Positions 27,087 through 36,525 are shown, numbered from the stretch's first letter. The stretch: DNA of 64,000 nucleotides from Paracoccus haematequi (GCF_900631945.1 NZ_UZWE01000014.1:1-64000); one strand, 5' to 3'. Made by a program: numbers and translations. Notes: generated from the sequence alone by a model not told the origin.

Positions 27087-28763
27087 ATGCATCCCATCCT
27101 GATCCTGATTCATCTGGCCGCCGCCGTCATGCTGTTGCTGTGGGCGGTCAGGATGGTGCGGACCGGGGTGGAACGTGCCTGGGGGCTGTCCCTGCGCCGC
27201 ACCCTGCGACAGGCGAGGGGCGGATCGGCGGGGATCGCCATGGCCGGGATGATCCTGGCCGTCGTGCTGCAAAGCTCGACCGCGGTGGGGGTGCTGGCGG
27301 TGGGTTTTGCCGCATCGGGGATGCTGGGGGTGACGGCGGGCATCGCGGCGATGCTGGGGGCGGATCTGGGATCGGCCCTGGTCGTGAAGCTGCTGTCCTT
27401 CGACCTGTCCGACCTGATCCCGATCCTGCTGCTGGCCGGGACGACGATGTTCCTGAAGGTCGAGAACCGCCAGATCCGCCAGATCGGCCGCATCGTCCTT
27501 GGCATCGGCTTCATCCTGCTGTCGCTGGGCATGGTGGCCGAGGCGACCGAGCCGCTGCGCGACAGCGCGGTGCTGCCGCAGGTCGCGGCCTATCTGCGCG
27601 GCGATCCGCTGACGGCCTTTGCGCTGGCGGCGCTGCTGGCCTGGGGGCTGCATTCCTCGGTCGCGGCGCTGCTGCTGTTTGCCAGCTTCGCCTCGGGTGG
27701 GCTGCTGCCGGCCCAGGCGGCCGCGCCGATGGTTCTGGGTGCCAATCTGGGCGGCGCGCTGATCGCGGCCTGGCTGACGCGCGGGACGGCGCTGCCCGAA
27801 CGCCGCATCCCGATGGGCAATCTGATCTTTCGCGGCACGGGCGCGGTCGCCGCGCTGATCCTGCTGCAAGTCGTGCCGCAGCCGTTGCAATACCTGGGCG
27901 GCGATGCCGGGGTGCAGCTTGTCAATTTCCACGTGCTGTTCAACGCCGCGCTGCTGATCGTGGCATTGCCCCTGGCGGGGACGATGGACCGGCTGACCGC
28001 GCGCCTGTGGCCCAAGCCCGATGGCGCCGAGGCGATGCCCGGCTATCGCAGTTCGCTGGACCCGTCCTCGCTGTCCCAGCCCCGGCTGGCGCTTGCCAGC
28101 GTGCAGCGCGAACTGCTGCGCATGGCCGAGGCGGTCGAGGCGATGCTGCGTCCGGTCGCCGACGTGCTGGAGGGCGGCGACGCCCGCCGGATCGCCCAGC
28201 TTCGCGCCATGGATGACGAGGTGAACCAGCGTCACACCGACATCAAGCTGTTCATTGCCCGGATCAATCGCGGCGACCTGACCGAGGACGAGGCGAAGCG
28301 CAGCCTGGAACTGGCCGCCATGGCCATCGACTTCGAGGCGATCGGTGATCTGATCGCCAAGAACCTGCTGGCCCAGGCGGACGAGAAGCTTCAGCGGCAG
28401 CTGCGGTTTTCGGCGGAAGGATGGGAGGAGCTGTCCCGGATGCACGCCCGTGTCCTGGCCAACATGCAGCTTGCCCTGCATGTGATGGTCAGCGGCGACC
28501 TGTCCGCCGCCCGCCAGCTTGTGGCCGAGAAATCGGTGCTGCGCCGTCTGGAACGGGAAAGCCACGACCGCCATCTGGCGCGGCTGCGCAGCGGCCAGGC
28601 CGAAAGCATGGAAACCAGCGACCTGCACCTGGAAGTGGTCAGATCCCTGAAGGAAATCAATTCTTTGTTGGTGAAGGTGGCCTATCCCATCCTGACCCGG
28701 AACGGCGATCTGCTGGAATCCCGGCTGACGCGCGAAGAAACATCGAAGAATCTTATGATCTGA
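27087..28763 (+). CDS. Na/Pi-cotransporter family protein
   Basis: A 558-residue transporter of the NptA/PhoU-associated family. The first 330 residues form about eight to ten membrane helices with two Na_Pi_cotrans repeats. Key motifs are QSSTAVGVLAVGFA (first repeat) and LHSSVAALLLFASFA (second repeat). The C-terminal 220 residues are a cytoplasmic PhoU-like helical domain. Phosphate uptake or efflux driven by sodium is the family role. An ATG with a CCGGAG ribosome binding site sits at 27087. It stands alone, without pst or phoU genes. Confidence 0.9.
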   Translation: MHPILILIHLAAAVMLLLWAVRMVRTGVERAWGLSLRRTLRQARGGSAGIAMAGMILAVVLQSSTAVGVLAVGFAASGMLGVTAGIAAMLGADLGSALVVKLLSFDLSDLIPILLLAGTTMFLKVENRQIRQIGRIVLGIGFILLSLGMVAEATEPLRDSAVLPQVAAYLRGDPLTAFALAALLAWGLHSSVAALLLFASFASGGLLPAQAAAPMVLGANLGGALIAAWLTRGTALPERRIPMGNLIFRGTGAVAALILLQVVPQPLQYLGGDAGVQLVNFHVLFNAALLIVALPLAGTMDRLTARLWPKPDGAEAMPGYRSSLDPSSLSQPRLALASVQRELLRMAEAVEAMLRPVADVLEGGDARRIAQLRAMDDEVNQRHTDIKLFIARINRGDLTEDEAKRSLELAAMAIDFEAIGDLIAKNLLAQADEKLQRQLRFSAEGWEELSRMHARVLANMQLALHVMVSGDLSAARQLVAEKSVLRRLERESHDRHLARLRSGQAESMETSDLHLEVVRSLKEINSLLVKVAYPILTRNGDLLESRLTREETSKNLMI

Positions 28764-28929
28764 TCCCTGGGGCGGTGCGAGGCTTTGCCGTGGCAAACGA
28801 TCAACGACCGCCGCCACGGCTGCCTTCCCGGACGCAGCGGTGGCCGGTGCGATGGCGTCGGCCATCCCACGGGTTGCGCCATGGCCCCCAAGCGCGCAGA
28901 CTGGACCCGTCATGAAGGGGGAGACGGGG

Positions 28930-30732
28930 ATGAAATATCCGGCACTTGCCATCGCGCTGCTTCTGGGCAGCGTTGCCATGGGACAGGCCCAGCAGGCGAC
29001 CGATGCCGTCGCGCCCGAAGGCGCGACCGAGACGCCCGGCCGGGGCGACGCCTTCGGTCCCCTGACCGAGGCGGCGCGCGCGGCCCTGACCGCCAAGGCC
29101 GAGGGCAGGCCCGTCGCCGGGCAGGACTGGATGGTCAGCGCGGCCCATCCCCTGGCAGTCCAGGCAGGCGCCAGGATCCTGGCGGCCGGGGGCAGCGCGG
29201 CGGATGCGATGATTGCGGTGCAGGCGGTGCTGGGTCTGGTGGAACCGCAAAGCTCGGGCCTGGGGGGCGGGGCCTTCCTGGTCTGGTATGACGCCGCGAC
29301 CGGCGAGCTGACGACGCTGGACGGGCGCGAGACCGCGCCCCTGGCCGCGACGCCCACGCTGTTTCTGGACGATGCCGGGCAGCCGATGGAGTTCATGGAC
29401 GCCGTGGTCGGCGGCCGTTCGGTCGGCACCCCCGGCACCCCCGCCCTGCTGGAGGCCGCGCATCGCAGATGGGGCCGGGCGAATTGGGCGGGCCTGTTCG
29501 ACGACGCCCTGCGGCTGGCCGAGGAAGGCTTCACCGTCTCGCCCCGCCTGGCCGATCTGGTCGCGGCCGAGGGTGACGCCCTGCAACCCGATCCGGCAAC
29601 GGCGGCCTATTTCTTTCCCGGCGGAAAGCCGGTCGCGGCAGGGGCATTGCTGAAAAACCCGGCCTATGCCGACACGCTGCGCAGGTTGGCGGACCAGGGC
29701 GCCGACGGGTTCTATCGGGGCGAGGTCGCGGAAGGCATCGTTGCCGCCGTGCGGGGCGCGGACAATCCCGGCCTGCTGGCCCTGGGCGATCTTGCCGCCT
29801 ATCGCGTGGTCGAACGCCCCGCCGTCTGCGTGGAATACCGCGCCCACGATGTCTGCGGCATGGGGCCGCCCTCGTCCGGGGGGCTGACCGTGGGGCAGAT
29901 CCTGGGGATGCTGGGCGGTTACGATCTGGCGGCACTGGGGGCGGAAAACCCGGACAGCTGGCGGCTGATCGGCGACGCCTCGCGGCTGGCCTTTGCCGAC
30001 CGGGGCCGCTTCATGGCCGACAGCGACCATGTGCCGATGCCGACCGAAGGGCTGATCGATCCCGCCTATCTGGCCGAACGGGCCAAGCTGCTGGCGGGCG
30101 ACGACAGCCTGCCCGAGGTCGCGCCGGGCCAGCCCGGCTGGTCCCACGCGGCGCTGTGGGGGCAGGACGCGTCGCTGGAATTGCCCTCGACCACGCATAT
30201 CTCGATCGTGGACGGGCAGGGCAATGCGCTGTCGATGACCACCACCATCGAGAACGGCTTCGGGTCGCGGGTGATGGCGCATGGCTTCCTGCTGAACAAC
30301 GAACTGACCGATTTCAGCTTCGAGACCCATGACGCCGACGGCTGGCCCATCGCCAATGCGCTGGCGCCGGGCAAGCGGCCCCGGTCGTCCATGGCGCCGA
30401 CCATCGTGCTGAAGGACGGCAAGCCCGCGATGGTGATCGGATCGCCGGGCGGCAGCCGCATCATCGGCTATGTCGCACGGGCGATCATCGCCCATCTGGA
30501 CTGGGGCATGGACATCCAGAAGGCCGTGGCCGCGCCCAATCTGGTGAACCGCTTCGGTCCCATGGATGTCGAACCGGGGCTGCCCGCCGCCCTGGCCGAC
30601 GGCCTGACCGCCTTGGGATTCGAGCTGAAGGAGACCGATCTGACCTCGGGCCTGCAAGGCATCGTGATCGGCCCCGAGGGGCTGTCGGGCGGCGCCGATC
30701 CCCGGCGCGAAGGCATTGCCCTGGGCGGCTGA
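28930..30732 (+). CDS. ggt: Gamma-glutamyltransferase
   Basis: A 600-residue periplasmic GGT, which hydrolyses glutathione or transfers its gamma-glutamyl group. A signal peptide covers about residues 1-20. The autoprocessing site precedes TTHISIVDG, so the nucleophile and new N-terminus of the small subunit is T421. The large-subunit block GLGGGAFLVWYD and the small-subunit SPGGSRI region are intact. An upstream ATG at 28912 exists, but the GGGGAGACGGGG ribosome binding site favours 28930. Confidence 0.93.
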   Translation: MKYPALAIALLLGSVAMGQAQQATDAVAPEGATETPGRGDAFGPLTEAARAALTAKAEGRPVAGQDWMVSAAHPLAVQAGARILAAGGSAADAMIAVQAVLGLVEPQSSGLGGGAFLVWYDAATGELTTLDGRETAPLAATPTLFLDDAGQPMEFMDAVVGGRSVGTPGTPALLEAAHRRWGRANWAGLFDDALRLAEEGFTVSPRLADLVAAEGDALQPDPATAAYFFPGGKPVAAGALLKNPAYADTLRRLADQGADGFYRGEVAEGIVAAVRGADNPGLLALGDLAAYRVVERPAVCVEYRAHDVCGMGPPSSGGLTVGQILGMLGGYDLAALGAENPDSWRLIGDASRLAFADRGRFMADSDHVPMPTEGLIDPAYLAERAKLLAGDDSLPEVAPGQPGWSHAALWGQDASLELPSTTHISIVDGQGNALSMTTTIENGFGSRVMAHGFLLNNELTDFSFETHDADGWPIANALAPGKRPRSSMAPTIVLKDGKPAMVIGSPGGSRIIGYVARAIIAHLDWGMDIQKAVAAPNLVNRFGPMDVEPGLPAALADGLTALGFELKETDLTSGLQGIVIGPEGLSGGADPRREGIALGG

Positions 30733-30739
30733 GCATGAA

Positions 30740-30766
30740 AAAGGGCGCGCCTGACGCGCGCCCTTT
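30740..30766. terminator. Bidirectional terminator between ggt and the PRC-barrel gene
   Basis: A perfect 11-bp stem, AAAGGGCGCGC (30740-30750) and GCGCGCCCTTT (30756-30766), closes around a 5-nt loop. A and T runs at the two ends suit termination of both convergent genes. Confidence 0.85.
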
Positions 30767-30787
30767 CCGTCGTGGGAATGCCGCCGC

Positions 30788-31324
30788 TTATTCGTCAGCC
30801 CAGGCGAATTCCGGGGCGTTTTCCAAGGCCGCGCGGTTAGCGGTGAAGACGATGAAATATTCGTTTTCCGAATCGCCGTCGCGGATGGTGCGCAGGTCGT
30901 CCATGGACACCGCCACCGTCCGTTCGCCCAAGCCCAGGAAGCCGCCGATATCGACCAGCACGGCCTTGACCTGGCCGTCCTGGCTCAGCACCAGGTCGCT
31001 GATCTCGCCGATGTCGTTCCAGTTCTGGTCGACCTCGGTATAGGTCGCGCCCACGTCCACCTCGGTTTCCGAGCTGTAGAGGCGCTTGCCGATGAAGGTT
31101 TCGGCCGACATGTCGCCCGCCATGGCGGTATAGCCGAAGCCATCGTCCGCAGCCGCGGTGGTCGTCGCGTCCGCGGCAGGCGCGGTGGTCGCGGTATCCG
31201 CCGCGGGGGCGGTGGTCGTGGCGGCATCGGCGGCAGGGGCGGTGGTGGCGTCGGTCGCCGTCTGCGCCATCACGGGCAAGGCAAGCATGGCGGCAAGGGC
31301 GGTGGAAGCAAGCAGCTTGGTCAT
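30788..31324 (-). CDS. Exported PRC-barrel domain protein
   Basis: A 178-residue protein with a signal peptide (about 1-20, ending PVMAQ). A low-complexity Ala/Thr linker with repeated TTAPAADA-like units covers about residues 21-60. The PRC-barrel domain then spans roughly 75-165 (IGKRLYSSETEVDVGATY, IGEISDLVLSQDG, GERTVAVSMDDL). PRC barrels bind partner proteins or small molecules. The role here is unknown. The ATG at 31324 is chosen for the signal peptide over an upstream in-frame start. Confidence 0.78.
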   Translation of the reverse strand: MTKLLASTALAAMLALPVMAQTATDATTAPAADAATTTAPAADTATTAPAADATTTAAADDGFGYTAMAGDMSAETFIGKRLYSSETEVDVGATYTEVDQNWNDIGEISDLVLSQDGQVKAVLVDIGGFLGLGERTVAVSMDDLRTIRDGDSENEYFIVFTANRAALENAPEFAWADE

Positions 31325-31467
31325 GGGCAATGGTCCTTCTTGTCTGCGTCTGTAAGGGTCCGGCCGGGCCGGCTGTCCAGTCAACAGCCGGGACGGGACA
31401 GGGTTCCCACACGATTTGGCAAACTGAATGTGAAGTGGGGCGGTGGGCCGCGAAACCGTGGCTTTCT

Positions 31468-31481
31468 TTGCGTTCGATCAA
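31468..31481 (+). promoter_or_regulatory. NNR/FNR-type box before the DUF2249 operon
   Basis: TTGCG-TTCG-ATCAA, a TTG-N8-CAA dyad, ends 54 bp before the start of the membrane-protein gene at 31536. The architecture and distance match the boxes before nirK, ppaZ and norC in this window. Confidence 0.6.
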
Positions 31482-31535
31482 CGACGCCCCGGCCCGGTCG
31501 GGGAATTCTGAACGTCAGGATTTTGGGGATCGGAC

Positions 31536-32891
31536 ATGCTGGGCAAGGCGCTTTCCAGATGGACATTGGCGTGGTTCGCCTCGGCGCTGGCATTTCTGCT
31601 GGCGGCCCTGGTGCTGGCTTGCCTGGGCCTTGCCGGACCCGGCCGCTGGTCGGGGGCAGGGGCCCTGGCCGCCGTGCATCTGTTCGCGCTTGGATGGCTG
31701 AGCCAGATGATGCTGGGTTCGCTGATCCAGTTCGTGCCGGTGCTGACCGCGCGCACGCTGATCCTGCCCCGGCTGGCGCTGCCCGCGCTGATCCTGTGCG
31801 GCCTGGGGACGTTGGAGCTGGCGGCGGGTTTTCTGGCGCTGGAGGGCTGGCCCACGGGCACGCTGCTGGCGGCGGGGCCGGTGCTGCTGGGGCTGGGCTT
31901 CGCGCTGGCCTTGGCGATGCTGGGCGGGACGCTGGTCGCCGCGCGGGCCTGGCGCACCCAGGACGGCGCGACGGTGCTGACGGCGCTGCTGGCGCTGCCG
32001 GTCCTGTGGGGAACCGGGACGGGCATGGCCTGGGCCTTCGAGGGCGCGGGCTGGGCCGCCGCGCTGCTGCCCGACGGGCTGGCGCCGCATATCCTGCTGG
32101 GCGGGGGCTTCTGGCTGACCCTGGCGGCGATGGGCGTCAGCTATCGGCTGTTTCCGATGTTCCTGATCGCCCCGGATGGGGGCAGCCGCCTGCGCCGCGC
32201 GGCGCTGATCGCGGCGGGGGTGGCGCTGGCGCTGCTGCTGGCCGCGCTTGGCACCCTGCTGGCGGGCGGCGATCCCTGGCCCCTGGCCTGGGGCTGCGCC
32301 GCCGTCTGCGCCCTGGCGACGGGCCTGTATCTGGCTGAAATCCGCCGCATCTGGCGCAGCCGCCGCGCCCCCCGCCCCGAGGTCAACATGCTGTGGAGCC
32401 GCGCCGCCCTGGGCTTCCTGGCCCTTGCCGCGCTGCTGGCGATTCCCGCGCTGACCCTGGGCGGTGCCTGGGCCGAGGCGGCCGTCTTTGCCGCCCTGGC
32501 CGGGTGGCTGTCCACGCTGACGCTGGCGCAGATGGTCAAGATCACCAGCTTCCTGACCTGGATCCAGGTCTTCGCGCCCCGGATCGGGCGCGCGCCGGTG
32601 CCGATGGTCCACGACCTGACCGATGCCCGGATGGCCGGGCGGTCCTTGGCGTTGTGGGTCGCGGGGGCCCTGGGGGGCACCCTGGCGCTGGCCGCGCAAA
32701 GCCCGGCGACCTTCGAGATCTCGGCCCTTGCGCTTTTGCTTGCGGCGCTGCTGCATGGGCACGAACTGATCGCCATCCGCCGCCTGCGCCACCTGCCCGG
32801 CCACCTGCGTCCCGACGCGCTGCCGCCGATGATCCTTCCCCCTTCCGACCGGAGTTTCGACTATGACAACCCCCGCCCCGCATCGGCTTGA
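31536..32891 (+). CDS. Polytopic membrane protein of an NO-linked operon
   Basis: A 451-residue protein that is almost entirely hydrophobic, with about 12 predicted helices. I do not recognise a named family with certainty. It has conserved-looking histidines inside or next to helices (H48 in AVHLFALGW, H185 in LAPHILLGG, H359 in MVHDL), which recalls NnrS-like or haem-copper-like folds. It overlaps the DUF2249 gene by 29 bp and is preceded by an NNR-type box. A role in NO or nitrite metabolism is inferred from this context only. Confidence 0.65.
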   Translation: MLGKALSRWTLAWFASALAFLLAALVLACLGLAGPGRWSGAGALAAVHLFALGWLSQMMLGSLIQFVPVLTARTLILPRLALPALILCGLGTLELAAGFLALEGWPTGTLLAAGPVLLGLGFALALAMLGGTLVAARAWRTQDGATVLTALLALPVLWGTGTGMAWAFEGAGWAAALLPDGLAPHILLGGGFWLTLAAMGVSYRLFPMFLIAPDGGSRLRRAALIAAGVALALLLAALGTLLAGGDPWPLAWGCAAVCALATGLYLAEIRRIWRSRRAPRPEVNMLWSRAALGFLALAALLAIPALTLGGAWAEAAVFAALAGWLSTLTLAQMVKITSFLTWIQVFAPRIGRAPVPMVHDLTDARMAGRSLALWVAGALGGTLALAAQSPATFEISALALLLAALLHGHELIAIRRLRHLPGHLRPDALPPMILPPSDRSFDYDNPRPASA

Positions 32892-33381
32892 TGTCCGCCC
32901 CTCGCTTGCGCAGGGCCAGGATCCCTTTTCCCAGATCATGCAGGCCGTGGACGGCTTGCAGCCGGGTCAGCCGCTGCTTCTGATCGCGCCGTTCCGCCCG
33001 GTGCCCCTGTTCAACGTGATGGCCAATCGCGGCTTTTCGGCCAGCGACCGGCAATTGCCCGATGGCGGCTGGCAGGTGGAATTCACCCCCATCGCGGGCG
33101 AGGCGGTCGAGGAGGGGCTGGCCCCCGGATCCGCGCCCGGCGCCGCGCTGTGGCCCGACCCGGCCCGCACACTGGATCTGTCGGGGCTGATGCCGCCCGA
33201 GCCGATGGTCCGCATCCTGGAAACCGTCGACCGCATGGCGCCGGGCGAGGTGCTGTTCGCCACGCTGGACCGCGAGCCGATGTTTCTGTTCCCCGAACTG
33301 GCGATGCGCCATCACGAATGGGCGGGCAATTTCGCGGCCGACGGGGCGACCTATCGTCTGCTGGTGCGACGCGGGAACTGA
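32863..33381 (+). CDS. Double DUF2249-domain protein
   Basis: A 172-residue soluble protein with two DUF2249 units: about residues 5-75 (RLDVRPSLAQGQDPF, then LLLIAPFRPVPLF) and 102-170 (LDLSGLMPPEPMVRILETV, ATLDREPMFLFPEL). DUF2249 proteins recur in denitrification clusters and beside hemerythrins, with unknown biochemical function. It starts inside the end of the membrane-protein gene, so the genes are translationally linked, and it is 13 bp before the MIP18 gene. Confidence 0.8.
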   Translation: MTTPAPHRLDVRPSLAQGQDPFSQIMQAVDGLQPGQPLLLIAPFRPVPLFNVMANRGFSASDRQLPDGGWQVEFTPIAGEAVEEGLAPGSAPGAALWPDPARTLDLSGLMPPEPMVRILETVDRMAPGEVLFATLDREPMFLFPELAMRHHEWAGNFAADGATYRLLVRRGN

Positions 33382-33394
33382 GGGGGAAACGGCC

Positions 33395-33676
33395 ATGGCC
33401 GACTTGCAGGACAGGGTCCGCGACAGGCTGCGGACCGTGCTGGACCCGGAAACCGGCCGCGATCTGCTGGCCATGGGCATGATCTATGGCATCCAGGCGG
33501 ACGACCGCGGCCATGTCGGGATTCAGATGACGACCACCACGCGCGGCTGCCCGCTGGCGGATTTCCTGCGCCTGGGCGTGGAAACCGCGCTGCAATCGCT
33601 GGAGGGCGTGGCCTCGGTCGATGTGCGTCTGGTCTGGGAACCGGCCTGGACGCCGGACCGGATGGCGCCGCTCTGA
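33395..33676 (+). CDS. MIP18/DUF59 metal-sulfur cluster assembly factor
   Basis: A 93-residue MIP18-family protein. It has the conserved start VLDPETGRDLLAMGMIYGI and TTTTRGCPLADFL, whose Cys lies where metal-cluster-handling members have theirs. Relatives (SufT, PaaD, MIP18) help insert Fe-S clusters. Third gene of the operon that follows the NNR-type box, with a GGGGG ribosome binding site. It may mature or repair a cluster damaged by NO, but that is inference. Confidence 0.8.
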   Translation: MADLQDRVRDRLRTVLDPETGRDLLAMGMIYGIQADDRGHVGIQMTTTTRGCPLADFLRLGVETALQSLEGVASVDVRLVWEPAWTPDRMAPL

Positions 33677-33736
33677 TCGAAAAGTTCCGACGGGGCCGGT
33701 TCCCGGCAGGATACTCGGCCTGGCACGGGCGGGATC

Positions 33737-33757
33737 GGGAAACGCACTGCGTTTCCC
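33737..33757. repeat. Palindrome in a convergent intergenic region
   Basis: GGGAAACGCA (33737-33746) and TGCGTTTCCC (33748-33757) form a perfect 10-bp inverted repeat around one base. It lies between convergent genes and may serve as a transcription end or a REP-like element. Confidence 0.6.
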
Positions 33758-33810
33758 CGCCCTTCGCGCCGCATCGCGATCAAAGACGGCGCAGCCCCAA
33801 ACCACGGAAG

Positions 33811-33867
33811 GCCCGGCGGTTCAGGTAGGGAGGTCGCGACGTGGCGAAGGCGATGGCCTTCGCCAAT
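33811..33867 (+). repeat. Dispersed repeat with hairpin, copy A
   Basis: About 55 bp match the minus-strand copy at 55181-55235: both hold CCGGCGGTTCAGGT and, 20-25 bp on, AAGGCGA(C/T)GGCCTTCGCCAAT. In this copy the end is a perfect palindrome, with TGGCGAAGGC (33842-33851) paired to GCCTTCGCCA (33856-33865). Both copies lie outside genes. Confidence 0.65.
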
Positions 33868-33896
33868 CAAGGACTATCCTTCTTTCCGTCACGGCG

Positions 33897-35108
33897 CTAC
33901 GCCCCCGCCTGCGCCCCGGCGGGCTGGCGGCGGCGCAGGATCAGCATCGCGCCATGCTCGGCCACGAACAGCCCGAAAGCCCCCATCCACAGGATGCCCG
34001 CGGCCTCCATCAGGCGGGGTGATCCGGCCAGATCCGCCAGGGGCCGGGCCAGGGCCGCGGCGAACAGGAACAGATAGGACAGCGTGGTCAGCCGCGACGC
34101 GGCAAGCGCCCGTCCGATATGGCCGCGCGTGGCCCGCGTCATGACCGCCAGCATCATCGCCCCGATCACGCCCACCGTCAGCACATGCAGCGCCGAGACC
34201 GGCTGCACGACCCCCGCGACCGATGCCGCGACCGCCAGGAAACCCAGCGGCACGAAGCCATAGGACAGGTGCAGCACCCACAGCAGCGGTTCCGACCTGA
34301 TCGCCCAGCCGCGCCAGCGGGCCAGCCGGGCGGCGTTCAGCAGCGCCGCCGCCGCGCAGGCCAGGGCGGCAGCGCGTGATTCAGGAGCCAGGGTCCAGGC
34401 GGCAAGCGCCAGGGCCGACAGAGCGATCACCCCCATGTCGAAGCGGTTATAGGGAACCGGCATCGCCGCCGCGCCCTGCCGGTTCAGCCAGTTGCGAGTG
34501 AAGCTGGGAATGATGCGCCCGCCGATGATCAGCACCAGCACGACATAGCCCGCCACCGCCGCCCGCAGCCACAGGCCCGGATCGCCGCCCAGCAGCACCG
34601 CGCCGTGAAAGCCCAGGTTGCCCGCCATGACCGCCGTCACTCCGGCCAGCACCTTGAGGTCGTTCCACTTGCGCCCTGCGACGATTTCCCGCGCCGCGAT
34701 GGCCAGCAGCAGGGGCAGGAAGGCGGCGTCGATCGCGGCGGCCGCCCACGGCCCGGTCAGCGCGGCGGACGCCATCGCCGCCCGGCCCGCCGCCCAGACC
34801 GAAAACAGGCCGATCAGCGCCGGACCCGAGACCGGCAGGCTGCCGGTCCAGTTGGGGATCGCCGTCAGCAGGAACCCGGCCAGCACCGCCGGGGCGAAGC
34901 CGAACACCATCTCGTGCGCGTGCCACAGCGCCGGGCCGTAATCGCCGCCCAGCGGCAGGCCGTGGATCAGCGCGGCGATCCACAGCGCCATGGCGGCCAC
35001 CGCCCACAGCGCGCCGCCCAGGAAGAACGGCCGGAAGCCATAGGACCACAGCGCGGCGCCGTCGGCGCGCAGGCCGCGGGGGATTCGGGGACGTTTCTCA
35101 TCAGACAT
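33897..35108 (-). CDS. nnrS: NnrS family protein
   Basis: A 403-residue NnrS, a polytopic haem- and copper-containing membrane protein linked to protection against nitrosative stress. About 12 helices are predicted. The typical N-terminal region reads [14 protein letters not shown], followed by [29 protein letters not shown] with the conserved His pair. [13 protein letters not shown] and [28 protein letters not shown] are also clear. It is divergent from nirK, and the TTGCG-N4-CGCAA box 57 bp before its start suggests NNR control. Confidence 0.94.
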   Translation of the reverse strand: MSDEKRPRIPRGLRADGAALWSYGFRPFFLGGALWAVAAMALWIAALIHGLPLGGDYGPALWHAHEMVFGFAPAVLAGFLLTAIPNWTGSLPVSGPALIGLFSVWAAGRAAMASAALTGPWAAAAIDAAFLPLLLAIAAREIVAGRKWNDLKVLAGVTAVMAGNLGFHGAVLLGGDPGLWLRAAVAGYVVLVLIIGGRIIPSFTRNWLNRQGAAAMPVPYNRFDMGVIALSALALAAWTLAPESRAAALACAAAALLNAARLARWRGWAIRSEPLLWVLHLSYGFVPLGFLAVAASVAGVVQPVSALHVLTVGVIGAMMLAVMTRATRGHIGRALAASRLTTLSYLFLFAAALARPLADLAGSPRLMEAAGILWMGAFGLFVAEHGAMLILRRRQPAGAQAGA

Positions 35109-35165
35109 GGCGCGTTCCTTTCGTAATCGTCACCCTGACCGATAGGCCGGAAAAACGCCCGCTCT

Positions 35166-35179
35166 TTGCGTTGCCGCAA
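35166..35179. promoter_or_regulatory. NNR/FNR-type box, nnrS side
   Basis: A perfectly palindromic TTGCG-TTGC-CGCAA lies 57 bp upstream of the nnrS start and 126 bp from nirK. The spacing fits nnrS better. Confidence 0.65.
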
Positions 35180-35206
35180 GCATCGGGGCGAAAGGCCCGC
35201 ACTTGG

Positions 35207-35220
35207 TTGATCCAGCACAA
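35207..35220 (+). promoter_or_regulatory. NNR/FNR-type box, nirK side
   Basis: TTGAT-CCAG-CACAA keeps the TTG-N8-CAA core. It ends 85 bp before the nirK ATG at 35306, a suitable distance for activation of nirK. It is less symmetrical than its neighbour. Confidence 0.5.
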
Positions 35221-35305
35221 CGTTTGCCGCGACGCGGCGTGGCATTGTTCCCTCAACCGGAATGAACCGGGTCCGATCCTGTCACCGAGTATGAAGGAAC
35301 AAGCC

Positions 35306-36442
35306 ATGACCAACCTGTCCGTCAGTCGCCGCACGATCCTTGCAGGCGCAGCCATCGCGGGCGCGCTGAGCCAGGTCCGCGTCGCCTCCGCCGAAACCGC
35401 CGAGGCCGCCAAGGTGCTGACCCCGGCCGCCGCCACCGACGTGGACAGCCTGCCGCGCGTCAAGGTGGATCTGGTCGATCCGCCCTTCGTCCACGCCCAT
35501 GAACAGGTCGCGACCGGCGGTCCCAAGGTCGTCGAATTCGAGATGACCATCGTCGAGAAGAAGATCACGCTGGACGACAGCGGCGCGGAATACTGGGCCT
35601 CGACCTTCAACGGCACCGTGCCGGGACCGCTGATGGTGGTCCACGAGGGCGATTATGTGGAACTGACCCTGATCAACCCCGACACCAACGAACTGATGCA
35701 CAACATCGACTTCCACAGCTCGACCGGGGCGCTTGGCGGCGGCGGCCTGACCCAGGTGAACCCCGGCGAACGCTGCGTGCTGCGCTGGAAGGCCACGAAA
35801 CCGGGCGTCTTCGTGTATCACTGCGCCCCTCCGGGCATGGTGGCCTGGCACGTCGTGTCCGGCATGAACGGCGCCGTCATGGTGCTGCCGCGCGACGGGC
35901 TGAAGGACCGCAACGGCAAGCTGGTCAGCTATGACAAGATCTATTACGTCGGCGAACAGGATTTCTATGTCCCGCGCGACGAGGCCGGCAACTGGAAGAC
36001 CTATGACAGCCCCGGCGAAAGTTACGAGGATGTGGTGGCTGTCATGAAGACCCTGACGCCGACGCATGTGGTCTTCAACGGCGCGGTGGGTGCGCTGACC
36101 GGCGACAACGCCATGAAGTCCAAGGTCGGCGAGACGGTGGCCTTCGTCCACAGCCAGGCCAACCGCGACACCCGGCCCCACCTGATCGGCGGGCACGGCA
36201 ACTATGTCTGGGCGACCGGCAAGTTCAACAACCCGCCCGAGGAAGGCCTGGAAACCTGGTTCATTCCCGGCGGCACGGCGGGGCTGATGATCTATACCTT
36301 CGAACAGCCGGGCGTCTATGCCTATGTGAACCACAACCTGATCGAGGCTTTCGAGCTTGGCGCCGCCGCCCATGTGATCGTCGAGGGCGAGTGGAACGAT
36401 GACCTGATGAAGCAGGTCGTGGCCCCCGCCGCCGCCGTCTGA
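35306..36442 (+). CDS. nirK: Copper-containing nitrite reductase NirK
   Basis: A 378-residue periplasmic enzyme reducing nitrite to NO. The N-terminus [15 protein letters not shown] is a twin-arginine signal. Type 1 copper ligands are H132, C173, H182 and M187 ([23 protein letters not shown]). Type 2 copper uses H137, H172 and H343. Catalytic D135 and H292 are present. The GAAGGAA ribosome binding site favours the ATG at 35306 over 35291. nirV follows, and the region between them forms a strong hairpin. Confidence 0.97.
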   Translation: MTNLSVSRRTILAGAAIAGALSQVRVASAETAEAAKVLTPAAATDVDSLPRVKVDLVDPPFVHAHEQVATGGPKVVEFEMTIVEKKITLDDSGAEYWASTFNGTVPGPLMVVHEGDYVELTLINPDTNELMHNIDFHSSTGALGGGGLTQVNPGERCVLRWKATKPGVFVYHCAPPGMVAWHVVSGMNGAVMVLPRDGLKDRNGKLVSYDKIYYVGEQDFYVPRDEAGNWKTYDSPGESYEDVVAVMKTLTPTHVVFNGAVGALTGDNAMKSKVGETVAFVHSQANRDTRPHLIGGHGNYVWATGKFNNPPEEGLETWFIPGGTAGLMIYTFEQPGVYAYVNHNLIEAFELGAAAHVIVEGEWNDDLMKQVVAPAAAV

Positions 36443-36458
36443 TCCGGCCGTGATCCCC

Positions 36459-36490
36459 GCCGTCCCCGCGCCTTCCCGCGCGGGGACGGC
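36459..36490. other. Strong stem-loop between nirK and nirV
   Basis: A perfect 13-bp stem pairs 36459-36471 (GCCGTCCCCGCGC) with 36478-36490 around the loop CTTCCC. No T run follows, so it is more likely an mRNA 3'-end stabiliser or attenuator that lowers nirV output relative to nirK than a simple terminator. Confidence 0.7.
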
Positions 36491-36525
36491 CCATCCCCTT
36501 TCCCCAAAATCCCGGAGCGAAGGAC

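Noticed and set aside
25130-27097. A long minus-strand frame through NOS as a full regulator gene
   Set aside because: Only its first part (up to about 26510) resembles LysR. The rest is the complement of NOS, which has strong family motifs.
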